Notes: generated from the sequence alone by a model not told the origin. DNA of 10,835 bases from an uncultured Clostridia bacterium (GCA_937913075.1 CALEPU010000092.1:1-10835); one strand, 5' to 3'; shown: positions 1-8,783, numbered from the stretch's first letter. Numbers and translations: made by a program.

Positions 1-926
1 ACAGCATCTATCCCTACTATGTCTCTGACGGCAAACTCATGTTCTCCGTGCGGGATCCCGCTTTCATCACCGCGATCCACATGATGAACGAACTCTATCG
101 CGAGGGCATCCTGGATCCCGAGTGGACGTCCAACTCCTCCGAGCTGCGCAACCAGAAGCTTTCCAACGACGGCGCCTTCTGCTATGTCGGTGCCTACTGG
201 GATACCTGGACCCCCAGCGCCGCCCTCATGGCCAGCAGCAATGAGAATGCGGAATATCTGGCCTATAAGGTCGTTCCCGATGACGCTACCTCCGACGCGC
301 TGCCCCTTGCAGGTCGCAGCTCGCTGGGCTGGGACGCCCTTGCCATTACCACCAACTGCCAGAATGTCGAAGCCGCTGTGAAGTTCATCGACTACTGCGC
401 CAGCCAGGAAGGCCAGGATCTCCTTCTGTGGGGTATCGAGGGCCAGGATTGGGAGTTTGTTGACGGCGTGCGCACACCCATCGGGGATATCGTGGAACGC
501 TATCAGGCCGATCCTTCCAACACGGTGGATCAGACTGGTATCACCAAGTGGACCTGGTTCGTCAAGAACGACGTGCATCCCGATGACGGCACCACCTGCC
601 GCATCTGGATCAATGATAAGGACCGCAGCGCTACCTTTGCCTACCGGAACCTGACCAACGGCTATTACGACAGCGCCGAGTTTGCAGGCCTGGAGCCCGC
701 AGGCAGCACGATTGAGGCACTGATGTATCAGGGCGTCATCGATGTGTTTGATCAGTACTATCCCCGGATGGTCAACGCGGCCACGGTGGAGGACTGCGAC
801 AGCCTGTATGCTGAAATGGTCGCGGCGATGGAGAGCGCCGGCATGAGCGACATCGAGGCCTATATGACTGAGGTGTATTTCAACCGCCTGGCGCTGTGGG
901 GGCTGGATCCTGTTTCCAGCAAGTAA
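1..926 (+). CDS. Extracellular solute-binding protein of a carbohydrate ABC transporter (5' truncated)
   Basis: The reading frame is open from the window edge (first full codon at base 3) to TAA at 924-926, so about 308 C-terminal residues are present and the signal peptide and first lobe are missing. The ATG at base 39 is internal, because the frame continues upstream of it. The sequence is rich in Trp, Tyr and Asp, with stretches such as AFITAIHMMNELYREGILDP and EAAVKFIDYCASQEGQ. These are typical of the helical C-terminal half of family 1 (LplA-like) binding proteins, which capture oligosaccharides outside the membrane and deliver them to a permease pair. A permease start lies downstream, matching the usual binding protein-permease-permease order. 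The ligand cannot be predicted. Codon use (no visible in-frame ATA) resembles the first 78 codons of the next ORF and differs from everything to the right of about 1320. Confidence 0.85.
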   Translation, partial: SIYPYYVSDGKLMFSVRDPAFITAIHMMNELYREGILDPEWTSNSSELRNQKLSNDGAFCYVGAYWDTWTPSAALMASSNENAEYLAYKVVPDDATSDALPLAGRSSLGWDALAITTNCQNVEAAVKFIDYCASQEGQDLLLWGIEGQDWEFVDGVRTPIGDIVERYQADPSNTVDQTGITKWTWFVKNDVHPDDGTTCRIWINDKDRSATFAYRNLTNGYYDSAEFAGLEPAGSTIEALMYQGVIDVFDQYYPRMVNAATVEDCDSLYAEMVAAMESAGMSDIEAYMTEVYFNRLALWGLDPVSSK

Positions 927-957
927 GCATAGCTGACAGACCTTAAGACAGTCTATG

Positions 958-1011
958 AAGCAGGATTCGACTGAACCTCTTCAGTCGGGTCCTGCTTTTC
1001 TGTCCGTTTTT
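958..1011 (+). terminator. Intrinsic terminator after the binding-protein gene
   Basis: Arms at 958-975 and 980-997 pair over 18 positions (AAGCAGGA and CGACTGAA with their complements, separated by two G-U pairs) around a CCTC loop. A T-rich run ending in TTTTT follows. It begins 32 bases after the stop codon. In transporter operons such a hairpin often lets the binding protein be made in excess of the downstream permeases; that role is inferred here. Confidence 0.85.
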
Positions 1012-1083
1012 CAGGGCTGTGAGGATGTCCTGCATGGCCCGCATTTCCGCCGGAGTGCGTCCGGCTTCAGATGAGGAGGACGT

Positions 1084-1320
1084 ATGGCAAAGCTGAAACA
1101 TAAAAAGCCGCTGAGAAGCCGGCTTTATGACCAGCGGTATCTGTTTCTTCTGATGATCCCAGGCGTAATCTGGGTTCTGATCATCTGTTATGCCCCGATG
1201 ACAGGCCTGTACATGGCCTTTACCAACTATCGTCCATCACAGAACGGCTATTTCTATGATCTGCTCAACGCCAAGTATGTGGGCCTTCAGTGGTTTCAAT
1301 ACTTCTTCAAGAATGACTTC
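1084..1320 (+). other. N-terminal fragment of an LplB-type sugar ABC permease, ending at a chimeric junction
   Basis: The first 78-79 residues contain a basic N-terminus, one membrane segment (about residues 19-44, core FLLMIPGVIWVLIICYAPM), then GLYMAFTNYRPSQ and YVGLQWFQYFF. This is the start of LplB-family inner-membrane permeases, which are normally about 300 residues with six membrane segments and an EAA loop. The frame then enters soluble jelly-roll sequence (TTGWNDAS) at about 1321, so the five further segments and the EAA loop are missing. Its position after a binding-protein gene is exactly where such a permease belongs. It is either a truncated gene or one side of an assembly join; an assembly join is more likely because codon use switches at the same place. 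Confidence 0.75.
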
Positions 1321-4300
1321 GGCACCACCGGCTGGAACGACGCTTCCGCCGCAGCCCCCAAATACTACGGGGCGACGGTAAACGCCGCGGGTTACGACCA
1401 TATCACCGTAGGGGCGGATCTTCGTCCCTCCAATACGGGTCCCGCCAAGGTTTATCTGCAATACAGCGTCAACGGCACGGATTTCGTTACGCTTGGGAAC
1501 GGCACGGAGCTTACCGGCGGCTCGTTTACGAGCATTGCCGCGGCTGAGCTGCCCTCCGAGTGCGACAACTGCGAGACGCTCTACGTGCGTTACGCGGTTC
1601 TCGATACCGCTGCCGCGAACGGCTCCGCCATCGCCGCTACGGGTACTCTGCGCATCGACAATCTTGTCATAGCCGGCTATAATAACGGCGGCGCCGAGCC
1701 CGAGCCCACCGAGCCTCCCGTGGATTACGGCGAGGTTGCGATTGCCGAGGCTTTGGCGGGCAGCGCTGGCGAGAGCTTTACCGTCATAGGCACCGTTACC
1801 TTCATCGACGCAAGGAACGTCTACGTTGAGGACGAGACGGGCGCTATCGACCTTTACCTTACCGCGAACCCCGCTTCGCTTGCCATAGGCGATAAGGTGG
1901 TCGCCACGGGCACGAGGGCGGAATACAAGGGTCTGCCCGAGCTCTCCGGCGTTAACGAGAGCGAGATGACCGTCATCTCCTCCGGCAACGCTCTGCCCAG
2001 GCAGGAGGTAACGATAGAGGAGCTCAACTCCGCAACCGACGACTATATCTGCGAGCGCGTTGTTATAAAGTCCGCGACGATGGGCGCCGTGAACAACTCC
2101 GGCAACACCCCCATAACGCAGGGCGAGAGCAGCATCAACATCTATAAGATGCCCGCAAACGAGGCTGTCGAGGGCGATACCGTCAACGTAACAGCCGTCG
2201 TGGGCATGTTCAATTCCGTGCAGCTCCGCGTGGCGTATGCGGAAGACGTTGAGGTAGTCGTCCCCATTCCCGATCCCATCGGCGACGACGAGTACACCGA
2301 GTATAAAAAGATAGACGAGGTGCTCGCCATGGATATCACGGGCTCGCCCGAGATAACCGTCGTGGGTCAGGTGGTCTATCTCTTCGGCAACTTCGGCTCG
2401 CTCAACAGCATAATCATAGGCGACGTTGTAGATAACGAGATAATAGGTCTGCAAATTTACGACTATAACGATACCGCCAACAAGTACCCCGTGGGCAAGA
2501 TAGTTGCCGTTAAGGGTACCGTTTCCGAGTACGGCGGCGTCCGCCAGATCTCCAATGTTTCCTCCGTCACGGAGCTTGCGGAGGAGGAGCCCATGCAGGC
2601 GCAGGAGGTAACGATCGAGGAGGTAACGCAGAATATAGATAAGTACCTCTCCGAGTACGTTGTCATTAAGGACGCGACTCTCGGCGCTTACGCTTCCTCC
2701 GGCTCTACTATCATAACCGACGCAACGGGCTCGCTTCCCATCTACCGCGCGGCTCAGTATCCCGAGGGCGTTGCCGAGGGCGATAAGGTAGCGGCATACG
2801 GCTGCGCATCGCGCTATAACGCTACAATTCAGCTTCGTAACGGCTCCTCCGAGGATTACGTTGCGGAGAATACCTCCTACGTAACCGTCGCCGAGGCGCT
2901 GGCGCTTGCAGCAGGCGAGAGCGCGACCGTTCGCGGAATCGTCACCTTTATCGACGGGCGCAGCGTTTACGCCGAGGACAGCACCGCCGGCATCTGCCTC
3001 TACCTTAATGCCGCCGACGATAACATAAAGGTCGGCGATATGGTCGAGGCGACGGGCACGAGGGCCGAATATAAGGGCCTGCCCGAGCTTTCCGGCATCG
3101 ACAGCACCAATGCCGAGCAGTTCAAGAAAATTTCCTCCGGCAACACTCTGCCCCTTGCGACTGTCACCGTTGCCGAGATCAATTCCGATACCGCGCTTAT
3201 CTGCCGCAGGGTAAGGATAGAGGGCGGTACTCTCGGCGTTATCAACAACTCCGGCAACACCCCCTTCACGCAGGACGGCAATGAGATAAACATCTACAAG
3301 CTCCCCGAGTGCGATTTCGCCGAGGGCGATACGGTAGACGTTACGGCGGTCGTTTCCTGCTACAATGCGGCTCAGCTCCGCGTTACCGATATCTCGGAGC
3401 ATATCGCCTTTGTCGATCCCATAGAAGACGGCGGCGAGTATTTTGAAGAAGGCGTGCTGACCATCCCCGAGGTGATAGCCCTTGCCGACGGCACGGAGTG
3501 CGTGTTCGTCTGCCAGCTCGTTTACCGCTTCGGCAATTACGACAGCAACAACTCCGCCATCCTGGAGGATATAGTCAACGGCGAGGTCGTCGGTCTGCAA
3601 ATGTACAACAGCCTTGACGACTATAAGATAGGCGATATTTTAAAGATCTCCGCCACCAAGACCACCTACGGCGGCGTGCCTCAGGTACAGTCCTCCACCT
3701 CCGTCGAGGTGCTTGGCAGCGCCGAGCGCATACCCGCGCAGAGGTTCAACGATTTTTCCGAGCTGCTTGCCCATAAGGACGAGCTCCTGAGCGAGTACGT
3801 TATGGTCTACGGCGTGACTCTTGGCGCTTACAACGACAACGGCACCACCTACGTCACCGACAGGAACGGCGCTCAGCTCGGCATCTACCGCGCCGTGCCT
3901 TACAGCCGCTATTCAGTTGAGGAGGGCGAGGTGGTCGACCTTGCGGGCGCGCTTTCCAAGTATTCCTCCACGTGGCAGATGCGCGGCGGCGAATACTACG
4001 GCGAGAACAAGGCTCCCAACGTACAAATGGGCTCCTTCCTCGACGCCGAGGTCGGCGTTGATTACGATATCTCGGTCACCGTCACCGACGATTACGGCGT
4101 GGATAACGTCGTCGTCGAGTATACCGTGGGCGAGGTCTCCGGCAGCCTCGTAATGGAGTATAACCAGACGAATTTGAAGTACAAGGCCAAGATTCCCGGC
4201 AGCGATATCATTGCCGGCGTCGGCACTATGCACGTCAAGTTCATCGCCGCCGATATCTACGGGCTCGTTACCGAGGCCGAGGCCGATATCAACATAGTGG

Positions 4301-7300
4301 ACGAGCCTCAGATAGTCGCGGTCCGCCCCGCGGCGAACAGCGCTACCCATGAGGATAAGCATCCCGCCGTTGAGGTCGATTTCGCCAACGCGGGCGAGAA
4401 CCCCGTTATCGTTATCGAGGTCGCGGGCGTTTCGGGCGCTACGACCGTTACCGGCAGCACCGCCGTGTTCGATTACGAGGGCGAGCTTGCGGACGGCAAG
4501 TACAAGGCGACCGTTACCGTTACAAGGGCGGACGGCGCTGAGGTCACATACAGCTGGGCGTTCACCGTGGGCGAGCCGCAGTACGGCTTCTACTACGGTC
4601 AGCTCCATGCCCATACCGCGGAGTATTCCGACGGCACGGGCACCTTGGAGGACGTTTACACCTACGTTACCTCCCTGCCCGAGAGCGAGAACGTCGACTT
4701 CGTCGCCATAACCGACCACTCCAACTACTTCGACACCAAGGATAACCTCGGCGACTTCACCACTCTCGAGAGCGGTACCGTCGCGGCGAACGGTCACACC
4801 AAGTGGTACAACTACACCACCCTCATTGACGAGTTCAACACGAGGCAGTCGGACGTTATATTCATCGGCGGCTACGAGATGACATGGTCCGGTCAGTACG
4901 GCCATATCAATACCTATAACTCCATAGGCATAGTCTCCCGCCAGAACTCGACCTACACCGTGCAGGGCGGCGCGGGGCTCGTGGCTTACTACGACCTTAT
5001 CAAGCAGTACCCCGACACCATCCACGCCTTCAACCATCCCGGCACCACGTTCGGCAATTTCGATAACTTCGGCTATTACGACGTTGCGGCGGACAGGGTC
5101 ATCACCATGGTCGAGGTCGGCAACGGCGAAGGCGCGGTCGGCGGCTCCGCATACTGGCCCAGCTACGAGCAGTACACATTGGCGCTCGATATGGGCTGGC
5201 ACGTCGCTCCCACAAACAACCAGGATAACCACAAGGGCAAGTGGGGCAACTCCAACACCGCCCGTGACGTTGTAATTACGGACGATTTCTCCGAGGAGGG
5301 CATCTACGAGGCCATGCGCAACATGACCATCTACGCCACCGAGGATAAGAATTTGGAGCTCTACTACACCCTCAACGACAACATAATGGGCACCATAATC
5401 CCCGAGGACGAGGATAACCCCATCAGCGCTGTCGATATCTACGTCTCCGTCAACGATCCCGACGGCGAGGTAATCGGCAAGGTAGCGGTCATAGTCAACG
5501 GCGGCATCACCGCCTACGCGACCGAGGTCACCGGCTCCTCCGCGGTGCTGGAGTTCAGCCTTCCCAACGATTACAGCTACTACTTCATCAGGGTAGAGGA
5601 GGCTGACGGCGATATCGCGGTCACCGCTCCCGTTTGGGTAGGCGACGTATCCAAGGTCGGCATTTCCGACGTCACGACGGAGACCATTATCCCCGTCAAG
5701 GGCGAGGAAATGACCTTCACCACCACCCTTTACGACTATGAGGCGGACGATTTCGTTATCGAGTCCATCACCTACTCGCTCGTTATCGGTCAGAACGAGG
5801 CCGTGATACTCGGCGTTATGGAGAACCCGGGCACCATCGCCTCCAACAGCGAGCTCGATTACACCTACAACTTCACTCCCTATGCCCTCGGCAAGCAGAA
5901 GTTCGTCGTGACCTGCGTCGGTTATCTCGGCGAGACAATGATGCAGTTTGCCTACACCTATGAGTTCGACGTGCTCGATCCCACCGAGCTGCTCGATATC
6001 GGCATCGAGAACGGGCATATCAACTTCTACGTTTCCGGCAACTACGCCGGCTCCGACGCGGCGTTCATTGAGCTCTGCGCGCAGAACGCCATCCGCGCCA
6101 ACTACGTCCACAGGGGCGAGCTGACCTACGATAACATCAAGGATTACAGGCTCCTCGTGCTCACGGTCCCCTATGCGGGCTGGGCGAACGTCGGCGAAAA
6201 TAACCTCTACACCGAGGCCGAGCTTGCGGCGATAGCCGAGTACGCGGCAAACGGCGGCAACCTCATAGTCTGCTCCAAGTCCGACAGGGGCGATCCCGAG
6301 AACGCGGCTGAGCAGGCCTATAACATCACAAACGGCATACTCGAGGCGATAGGCACCGACACGAGGATAGCTCAGGGTATAGTCGTCGATAACGAGGAGA
6401 AGGCGAACGAGGCTTACCGCATCTACTTCACCTCTCAGGAGAACTACTCCTACGAGTGGAACGGCGAGCCCGTATGGCTCCTGAAGGACGTATTGGAGAC
6501 CACCAACAACTCCTTCTCCGGCTACAACTCCGCTCCCGTGCTCGCAGGCGCAAACGCCATCCCCATAATAAAGGGCTATACCACCACATGGGGCGCAAGC
6601 TACACCAACGACTTCGGCGGCTCTTCGAGCTACGTGCCCGATTATGACAGCGACACCGTAGTCGTGCCCATGGGCGAGGTAGTCGAGATGACCCTTGAAG
6701 ATCTGCCCGGCGGCGGCTGGCTCATCACCAGCGGCGTTACCTTCTTCTCCACCTTCGAGGTCAAGGTCGAGATAGAGAACGCCACCACCCTGCAAAACTC
6801 CAACTACCAGATCGTAATGAACATCATACGCCAGATAATGCCCGAGCCCACGATCACCCCGATCGCAGAGGTCAATCAGGCTGAGGCGGGCTTGAAGTTC
6901 ACCGTCGAGGGCTACGTTACCTCCAACGCCTCCGGTTACGATCAGGATACCGCTTTCTTCGACTGTATCTACATTCAGGACGATACCGCGGGCATCAACC
7001 TCTTCCCCGTTGCGGGCAATTTCCACATCGGTCAGTACGTAAGGGCGACCGGCGTTCTCGGCTCCTATAACGGCGAGCGCGAGATAGTCGTCACCAAGAT
7101 CGAGGCGATAGAGGGCCACGAGGAGAAGGTCATAGAGCCCGAGGAGCTCTCCTGCGCCGACGCAATGAGCCCCGATTGGACGGGTACCCTCGTTAAAACT
7201 CAGGGCAAGGTCGTCTCCGTGGGCTATGCCTCCGACGGCACTCTGGAGACCATAATGGTCAGGGATGAGACCGGCACGGCAAGAGTATTCATCGACGGCT

Positions 7301-7662
7301 ATATCATGAGCGATTACGAGCTCGATATAAAGGTCGGCGATATCATCTCCGCCATCGGTCTTGCATCCATCACGGTCGATACCGAGAACGTCGACGGCGG
7401 GTTCATCCCCCGTATGCGCGTCAGGAACCGCACCGAGATAGTGCTCATTGAGCGCCCCGAGAGCAACGGGCTTCCCGACGTCAACGGCGACGGCGAGGCG
7501 ACCGCGAACGACGCGCTTCTCATCATGCGCTACGCGATGGGCCTTATCGACCTGCCCGAGGAGATCGTGGCGTTGCTCGACCTCAACGGCGACGGCGCCG
7601 TCAACATGAGCGATGCGCTCATCTATATGCGCGTCGTAATGGGCCTCATGACGCTCGACTGA
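1084..7662 (+). CDS. Composite ORF: permease N-terminus joined to a giant secreted OB-fold/PHP metallohydrolase/dockerin protein
   Basis: The ORF has 2192 codons, with AGGAGG at 1074-1079 upstream of the ATG. Residues 1-78 are an LplB-type permease start; the rest is an exported modular protein. In order: jelly-roll-like domain (about 80-200), acidic Pro linker (205-212), eight OB-like modules (218-976), two Ig-like domains (about 977-1068 and 1070-1163), a PHP/CehA-type metallohydrolase (about 1166-1430) with its trailing beta domain (to about 1635), a GATase1-like domain (about 1637-1918), two OB-like modules (about 1920-2125) and a type I dockerin (2131-2189). PHP ligand candidates are H1175-x-H1177, D1211-H1212, E1265, H1274, N1317-H1318 and D1381-x-H1383, a seemingly intact active site. 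Both dockerin calcium loops are present (D2132-N2134-D2136 and D2166-N2168-D2170). The family suggests an extracellular metal-dependent phosphoesterase-like hydrolase, possibly docked on a cohesin scaffold; the substrate is unknown. The native start and signal peptide of the secreted protein are absent, so 1084 is the start of a different gene. Confidence 0.75.
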   Translation: MAKLKHKKPLRSRLYDQRYLFLLMIPGVIWVLIICYAPMTGLYMAFTNYRPSQNGYFYDLLNAKYVGLQWFQYFFKNDFGTTGWNDASAAAPKYYGATVNAAGYDHITVGADLRPSNTGPAKVYLQYSVNGTDFVTLGNGTELTGGSFTSIAAAELPSECDNCETLYVRYAVLDTAAANGSAIAATGTLRIDNLVIAGYNNGGAEPEPTEPPVDYGEVAIAEALAGSAGESFTVIGTVTFIDARNVYVEDETGAIDLYLTANPASLAIGDKVVATGTRAEYKGLPELSGVNESEMTVISSGNALPRQEVTIEELNSATDDYICERVVIKSATMGAVNNSGNTPITQGESSINIYKMPANEAVEGDTVNVTAVVGMFNSVQLRVAYAEDVEVVVPIPDPIGDDEYTEYKKIDEVLAMDITGSPEITVVGQVVYLFGNFGSLNSIIIGDVVDNEIIGLQIYDYNDTANKYPVGKIVAVKGTVSEYGGVRQISNVSSVTELAEEEPMQAQEVTIEEVTQNIDKYLSEYVVIKDATLGAYASSGSTIITDATGSLPIYRAAQYPEGVAEGDKVAAYGCASRYNATIQLRNGSSEDYVAENTSYVTVAEALALAAGESATVRGIVTFIDGRSVYAEDSTAGICLYLNAADDNIKVGDMVEATGTRAEYKGLPELSGIDSTNAEQFKKISSGNTLPLATVTVAEINSDTALICRRVRIEGGTLGVINNSGNTPFTQDGNEINIYKLPECDFAEGDTVDVTAVVSCYNAAQLRVTDISEHIAFVDPIEDGGEYFEEGVLTIPEVIALADGTECVFVCQLVYRFGNYDSNNSAILEDIVNGEVVGLQMYNSLDDYKIGDILKISATKTTYGGVPQVQSSTSVEVLGSAERIPAQRFNDFSELLAHKDELLSEYVMVYGVTLGAYNDNGTTYVTDRNGAQLGIYRAVPYSRYSVEEGEVVDLAGALSKYSSTWQMRGGEYYGENKAPNVQMGSFLDAEVGVDYDISVTVTDDYGVDNVVVEYTVGEVSGSLVMEYNQTNLKYKAKIPGSDIIAGVGTMHVKFIAADIYGLVTEAEADINIVDEPQIVAVRPAANSATHEDKHPAVEVDFANAGENPVIVIEVAGVSGATTVTGSTAVFDYEGELADGKYKATVTVTRADGAEVTYSWAFTVGEPQYGFYYGQLHAHTAEYSDGTGTLEDVYTYVTSLPESENVDFVAITDHSNYFDTKDNLGDFTTLESGTVAANGHTKWYNYTTLIDEFNTRQSDVIFIGGYEMTWSGQYGHINTYNSIGIVSRQNSTYTVQGGAGLVAYYDLIKQYPDTIHAFNHPGTTFGNFDNFGYYDVAADRVITMVEVGNGEGAVGGSAYWPSYEQYTLALDMGWHVAPTNNQDNHKGKWGNSNTARDVVITDDFSEEGIYEAMRNMTIYATEDKNLELYYTLNDNIMGTIIPEDEDNPISAVDIYVSVNDPDGEVIGKVAVIVNGGITAYATEVTGSSAVLEFSLPNDYSYYFIRVEEADGDIAVTAPVWVGDVSKVGISDVTTETIIPVKGEEMTFTTTLYDYEADDFVIESITYSLVIGQNEAVILGVMENPGTIASNSELDYTYNFTPYALGKQKFVVTCVGYLGETMMQFAYTYEFDVLDPTELLDIGIENGHINFYVSGNYAGSDAAFIELCAQNAIRANYVHRGELTYDNIKDYRLLVLTVPYAGWANVGENNLYTEAELAAIAEYAANGGNLIVCSKSDRGDPENAAEQAYNITNGILEAIGTDTRIAQGIVVDNEEKANEAYRIYFTSQENYSYEWNGEPVWLLKDVLETTNNSFSGYNSAPVLAGANAIPIIKGYTTTWGASYTNDFGGSSSYVPDYDSDTVVVPMGEVVEMTLEDLPGGGWLITSGVTFFSTFEVKVEIENATTLQNSNYQIVMNIIRQIMPEPTITPIAEVNQAEAGLKFTVEGYVTSNASGYDQDTAFFDCIYIQDDTAGINLFPVAGNFHIGQYVRATGVLGSYNGEREIVVTKIEAIEGHEEKVIEPEELSCADAMSPDWTGTLVKTQGKVVSVGYASDGTLETIMVRDETGTARVFIDGYIMSDYELDIKVGDIISAIGLASITVDTENVDGGFIPRMRVRNRTEIVLIERPESNGLPDVNGDGEATANDALLIMRYAMGLIDLPEEIVALLDLNGDGAVNMSDALIYMRVVMGLMTLD
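1735..4014 (+). repeat. Two tandem copies of a four-module OB-fold block (about 1146-bp period)
   Basis: Copy A starts at residue 218 (base 1735) and copy B at residue 600 (base 2881). Shared markers appear in the same order: AEAL, GTVTFID/GIVTFID, ATGTRAEYKGLPELSG, NNSGNTP, NIYK, VVGLQM/IIGLQI, YGGV, LGAY and IYRA. Each copy holds four OB-like modules of about 85-100 residues. The copies have diverged at DNA and protein level, so the duplication is not recent. Modules of this type are common in clostridial surface enzymes, where they act as spacers or ligand-binding units. Confidence 0.8.
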
Positions 7663-7682
7663 TAAAATAGCATTCACACAGC

Positions 7683-7720
7683 TTCGGCGCCGCCACCGTG
7701 CGGCGCCGAATTATTTATTG
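7683..7720 (+). terminator. Intrinsic terminator after the dockerin protein gene
   Basis: Perfect 11-bp inverted repeat TTCGGCGCCGC (7683-7693) and its complement (7700-7710) around a 6-base loop, followed by TTATTTATT. It lies 20 bases after the TGA at 7660-7662. Confidence 0.85.
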
Positions 7721-7726
7721 CCAAAA

Positions 7727-7755
7727 CCTGACAAGGGGACGGTTCTTTTGTCAGG
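7727..7755 (+). repeat. 29-bp REP-like imperfect palindrome, copy 1
   Basis: Arms CCTGACAA and TTGTCAGG flank the centre GGGGACGGTTCTT. With the outer A/T pairs the stem reaches 12 bp (7723-7734 with 7748-7759) and is followed by T residues, so it could also serve as a second terminator. Identical to 8714-8742 and the exact reverse complement of 7858-7886. Confidence 0.85.
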
Positions 7756-7796
7756 TTTTTGCTTGTAAGAAGAGCCGGTTTAACGAGTAGTCGGCT

Positions 7797-7823
7797 TGAC
7801 AACGGGGACGGTTATTCTTGTCA
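7797..7823 (+). repeat. Diverged REP-like palindrome (27 bp)
   Basis: TGACAA and TTGTCA arms enclose CGGGGACGGTTATTC, clearly related to the 29-bp unit but with changed arms and centre. It overlaps the end of the left 82-bp direct repeat. Confidence 0.65.
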
Positions 7824-7857
7824 GACAGGTTATTCTTAAAGTGAACGCAGGCATTTA

Positions 7858-7886
7858 CCTGACAAAAGAACCGTCCCCTTGTCAGG
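7858..7886 (-). repeat. 29-bp REP-like palindrome, inverted copy
   Basis: Exact reverse complement of copy 1, placed just upstream of the RAYT promoter. With copy 1 it forms a head-to-head pair of asymmetric palindromes, as in BIME-like arrangements. Confidence 0.85.
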
Positions 7887-7903
7887 AAAATTCGCGGGTT
7901 CTA

Positions 7904-7932
7904 TTGCAATGAGGCACGTTCGGCAGTATAAT
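7904..7932 (+). promoter_or_regulatory. Predicted sigma-A-type promoter of the RAYT gene
   Basis: TTGCAA (7904-7909), 17-base spacer, perfect TATAAT (7927-7932), giving a start near 7939-7940 and a short leader before the ribosome binding site GGAGG at 7956-7960. Confidence 0.65.
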
Positions 7933-7967
7933 AACGGCAGAAACCTACAAGAAACGGAGGCTTTGCT

Positions 7968-8711
7968 ATGCCAAGAAGCGCACGTAAATCGAGCGAGACC
8001 GGATATCTGCACGTCATCACACGAGGTATAGGTCGGCAGCTTTTGTTTGAGGACGCACACGATTACAGCTATTATCTTTGGCTCCTTGAAAAATACAGCG
8101 AGAGCACCGGCGTTTCGGTCTGCGCCTACTGTCTTATGCAGAACCACGTTCATCTCCTTATCTACGACAAAGAAGGCGCCGCCCCCGACCTCATGAAGCG
8201 CATAGGAGTCAGCTACGCCTATTACTTCAATCATCGCTATGAAAGGACGGGACATCTCTTTCAGGACAGATACAAGAGCGAGCCCATCAAGGACGACAGC
8301 TATCTGTTGAGCGCTTTCAAGTACATTTTGCGCAATCCGCAGGCGGCGGGCATTTGCAGCGCAGAGGATTATCCATGGAGCAGTTACATGCTTTACGGCA
8401 AGAAGAACAGCTTCGTCGATACTGCATTGCTCTGCGGCATGCTTGGCTCGTTTGAGAATTACGCCCGCTTCGTCGCCGAGGACGACGAAAAGACCATGCA
8501 GGAATTCGAGCCTGTTCGAGTGGGCGACGTCAGCGCTGCACGCATCATTGAAGAGGTCCTCGGTTCAAGCAGTGGTACCGTGCTGCAATCCTACGACAGA
8601 AAGCAGCGCAACGAGGCGATCTCGCGCCTGCGTAAGGCGGGGCTCAGCGTCCGCCAGATCGAGCGTCATACCGGCGTCAGCCGCGGCGTAATACAAGCCA
8701 TCGAGTGGTAA
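7968..8711 (+). CDS. REP-associated tyrosine transposase (RAYT, IS200/Y1-like HUH nuclease)
   Basis: 247 residues; ATG chosen because GGAGG ends 7 bases upstream and a promoter precedes it. Residues 1-140 form the Y1 transposase domain: GYLHVITRGIGR near the start, the metal-binding H60-V61-H62 triad in CLMQNHVHLLI, then FQDRYKSEPIKDDSYLL and FKYILRNPQAAG. Y119 in the last block is my candidate for the nucleophilic tyrosine that forms a 5'-phosphotyrosine with cut single-stranded DNA. The C-terminus (about 218-247, RKAGLSVRQIERHTGVSRG) looks like a helix-turn-helix, as in many clostridial members. The frame is intact and all motifs are present, so it may be active. RAYTs are usually single-copy domesticated enzymes that act on REP palindromes, and such palindromes flank this gene on both sides. 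Confidence 0.92.
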   Translation: MPRSARKSSETGYLHVITRGIGRQLLFEDAHDYSYYLWLLEKYSESTGVSVCAYCLMQNHVHLLIYDKEGAAPDLMKRIGVSYAYYFNHRYERTGHLFQDRYKSEPIKDDSYLLSAFKYILRNPQAAGICSAEDYPWSSYMLYGKKNSFVDTALLCGMLGSFENYARFVAEDDEKTMQEFEPVRVGDVSAARIIEEVLGSSSGTVLQSYDRKQRNEAISRLRKAGLSVRQIERHTGVSRGVIQAIEW

Positions 8712-8713
8712 AA

Positions 8714-8742
8714 CCTGACAAGGGGACGGTTCTTTTGTCAGG
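8714..8742 (+). repeat. 29-bp REP-like imperfect palindrome, copy 3
   Basis: Identical to 7727-7755. It starts 2 bases after the RAYT stop codon and is followed by TTTTT, so it may also end RAYT transcription. Confidence 0.85.
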
Positions 8743-8783
8743 TTTTTGATTGGAGGAAGAGCCTGTTTAACGAGCAGTCGGCT

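Noticed and set aside
1237..3600. Long antisense ORF (787 codons)
   Set aside because: It mirrors the GC-rich coding strand of the surface-protein gene, gives a low-complexity Gly/Val/Asp-rich translation with no domain, and lacks a promoter or ribosome binding site. It is a codon-bias shadow.
1084..7662. A genuine membrane-anchored permease-hydrolase fusion as a new system
   Set aside because: Only one of about six permease segments is present, the join falls inside a domain and codon use changes there; a chimera explains this better.
3913..7677. Very long antisense ORF (1254 codons)
   Set aside because: Same explanation: the forward strand shows clear domains (PHP, dockerin), while the reverse translation is compositionally biased and has no recognisable motif.
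7836..8255. Antisense ORF overlapping the RAYT gene and its upstream repeats
   Set aside because: The RAYT frame has a promoter, ribosome binding site and catalytic motifs; the reverse ORF has none and runs through the palindromes.
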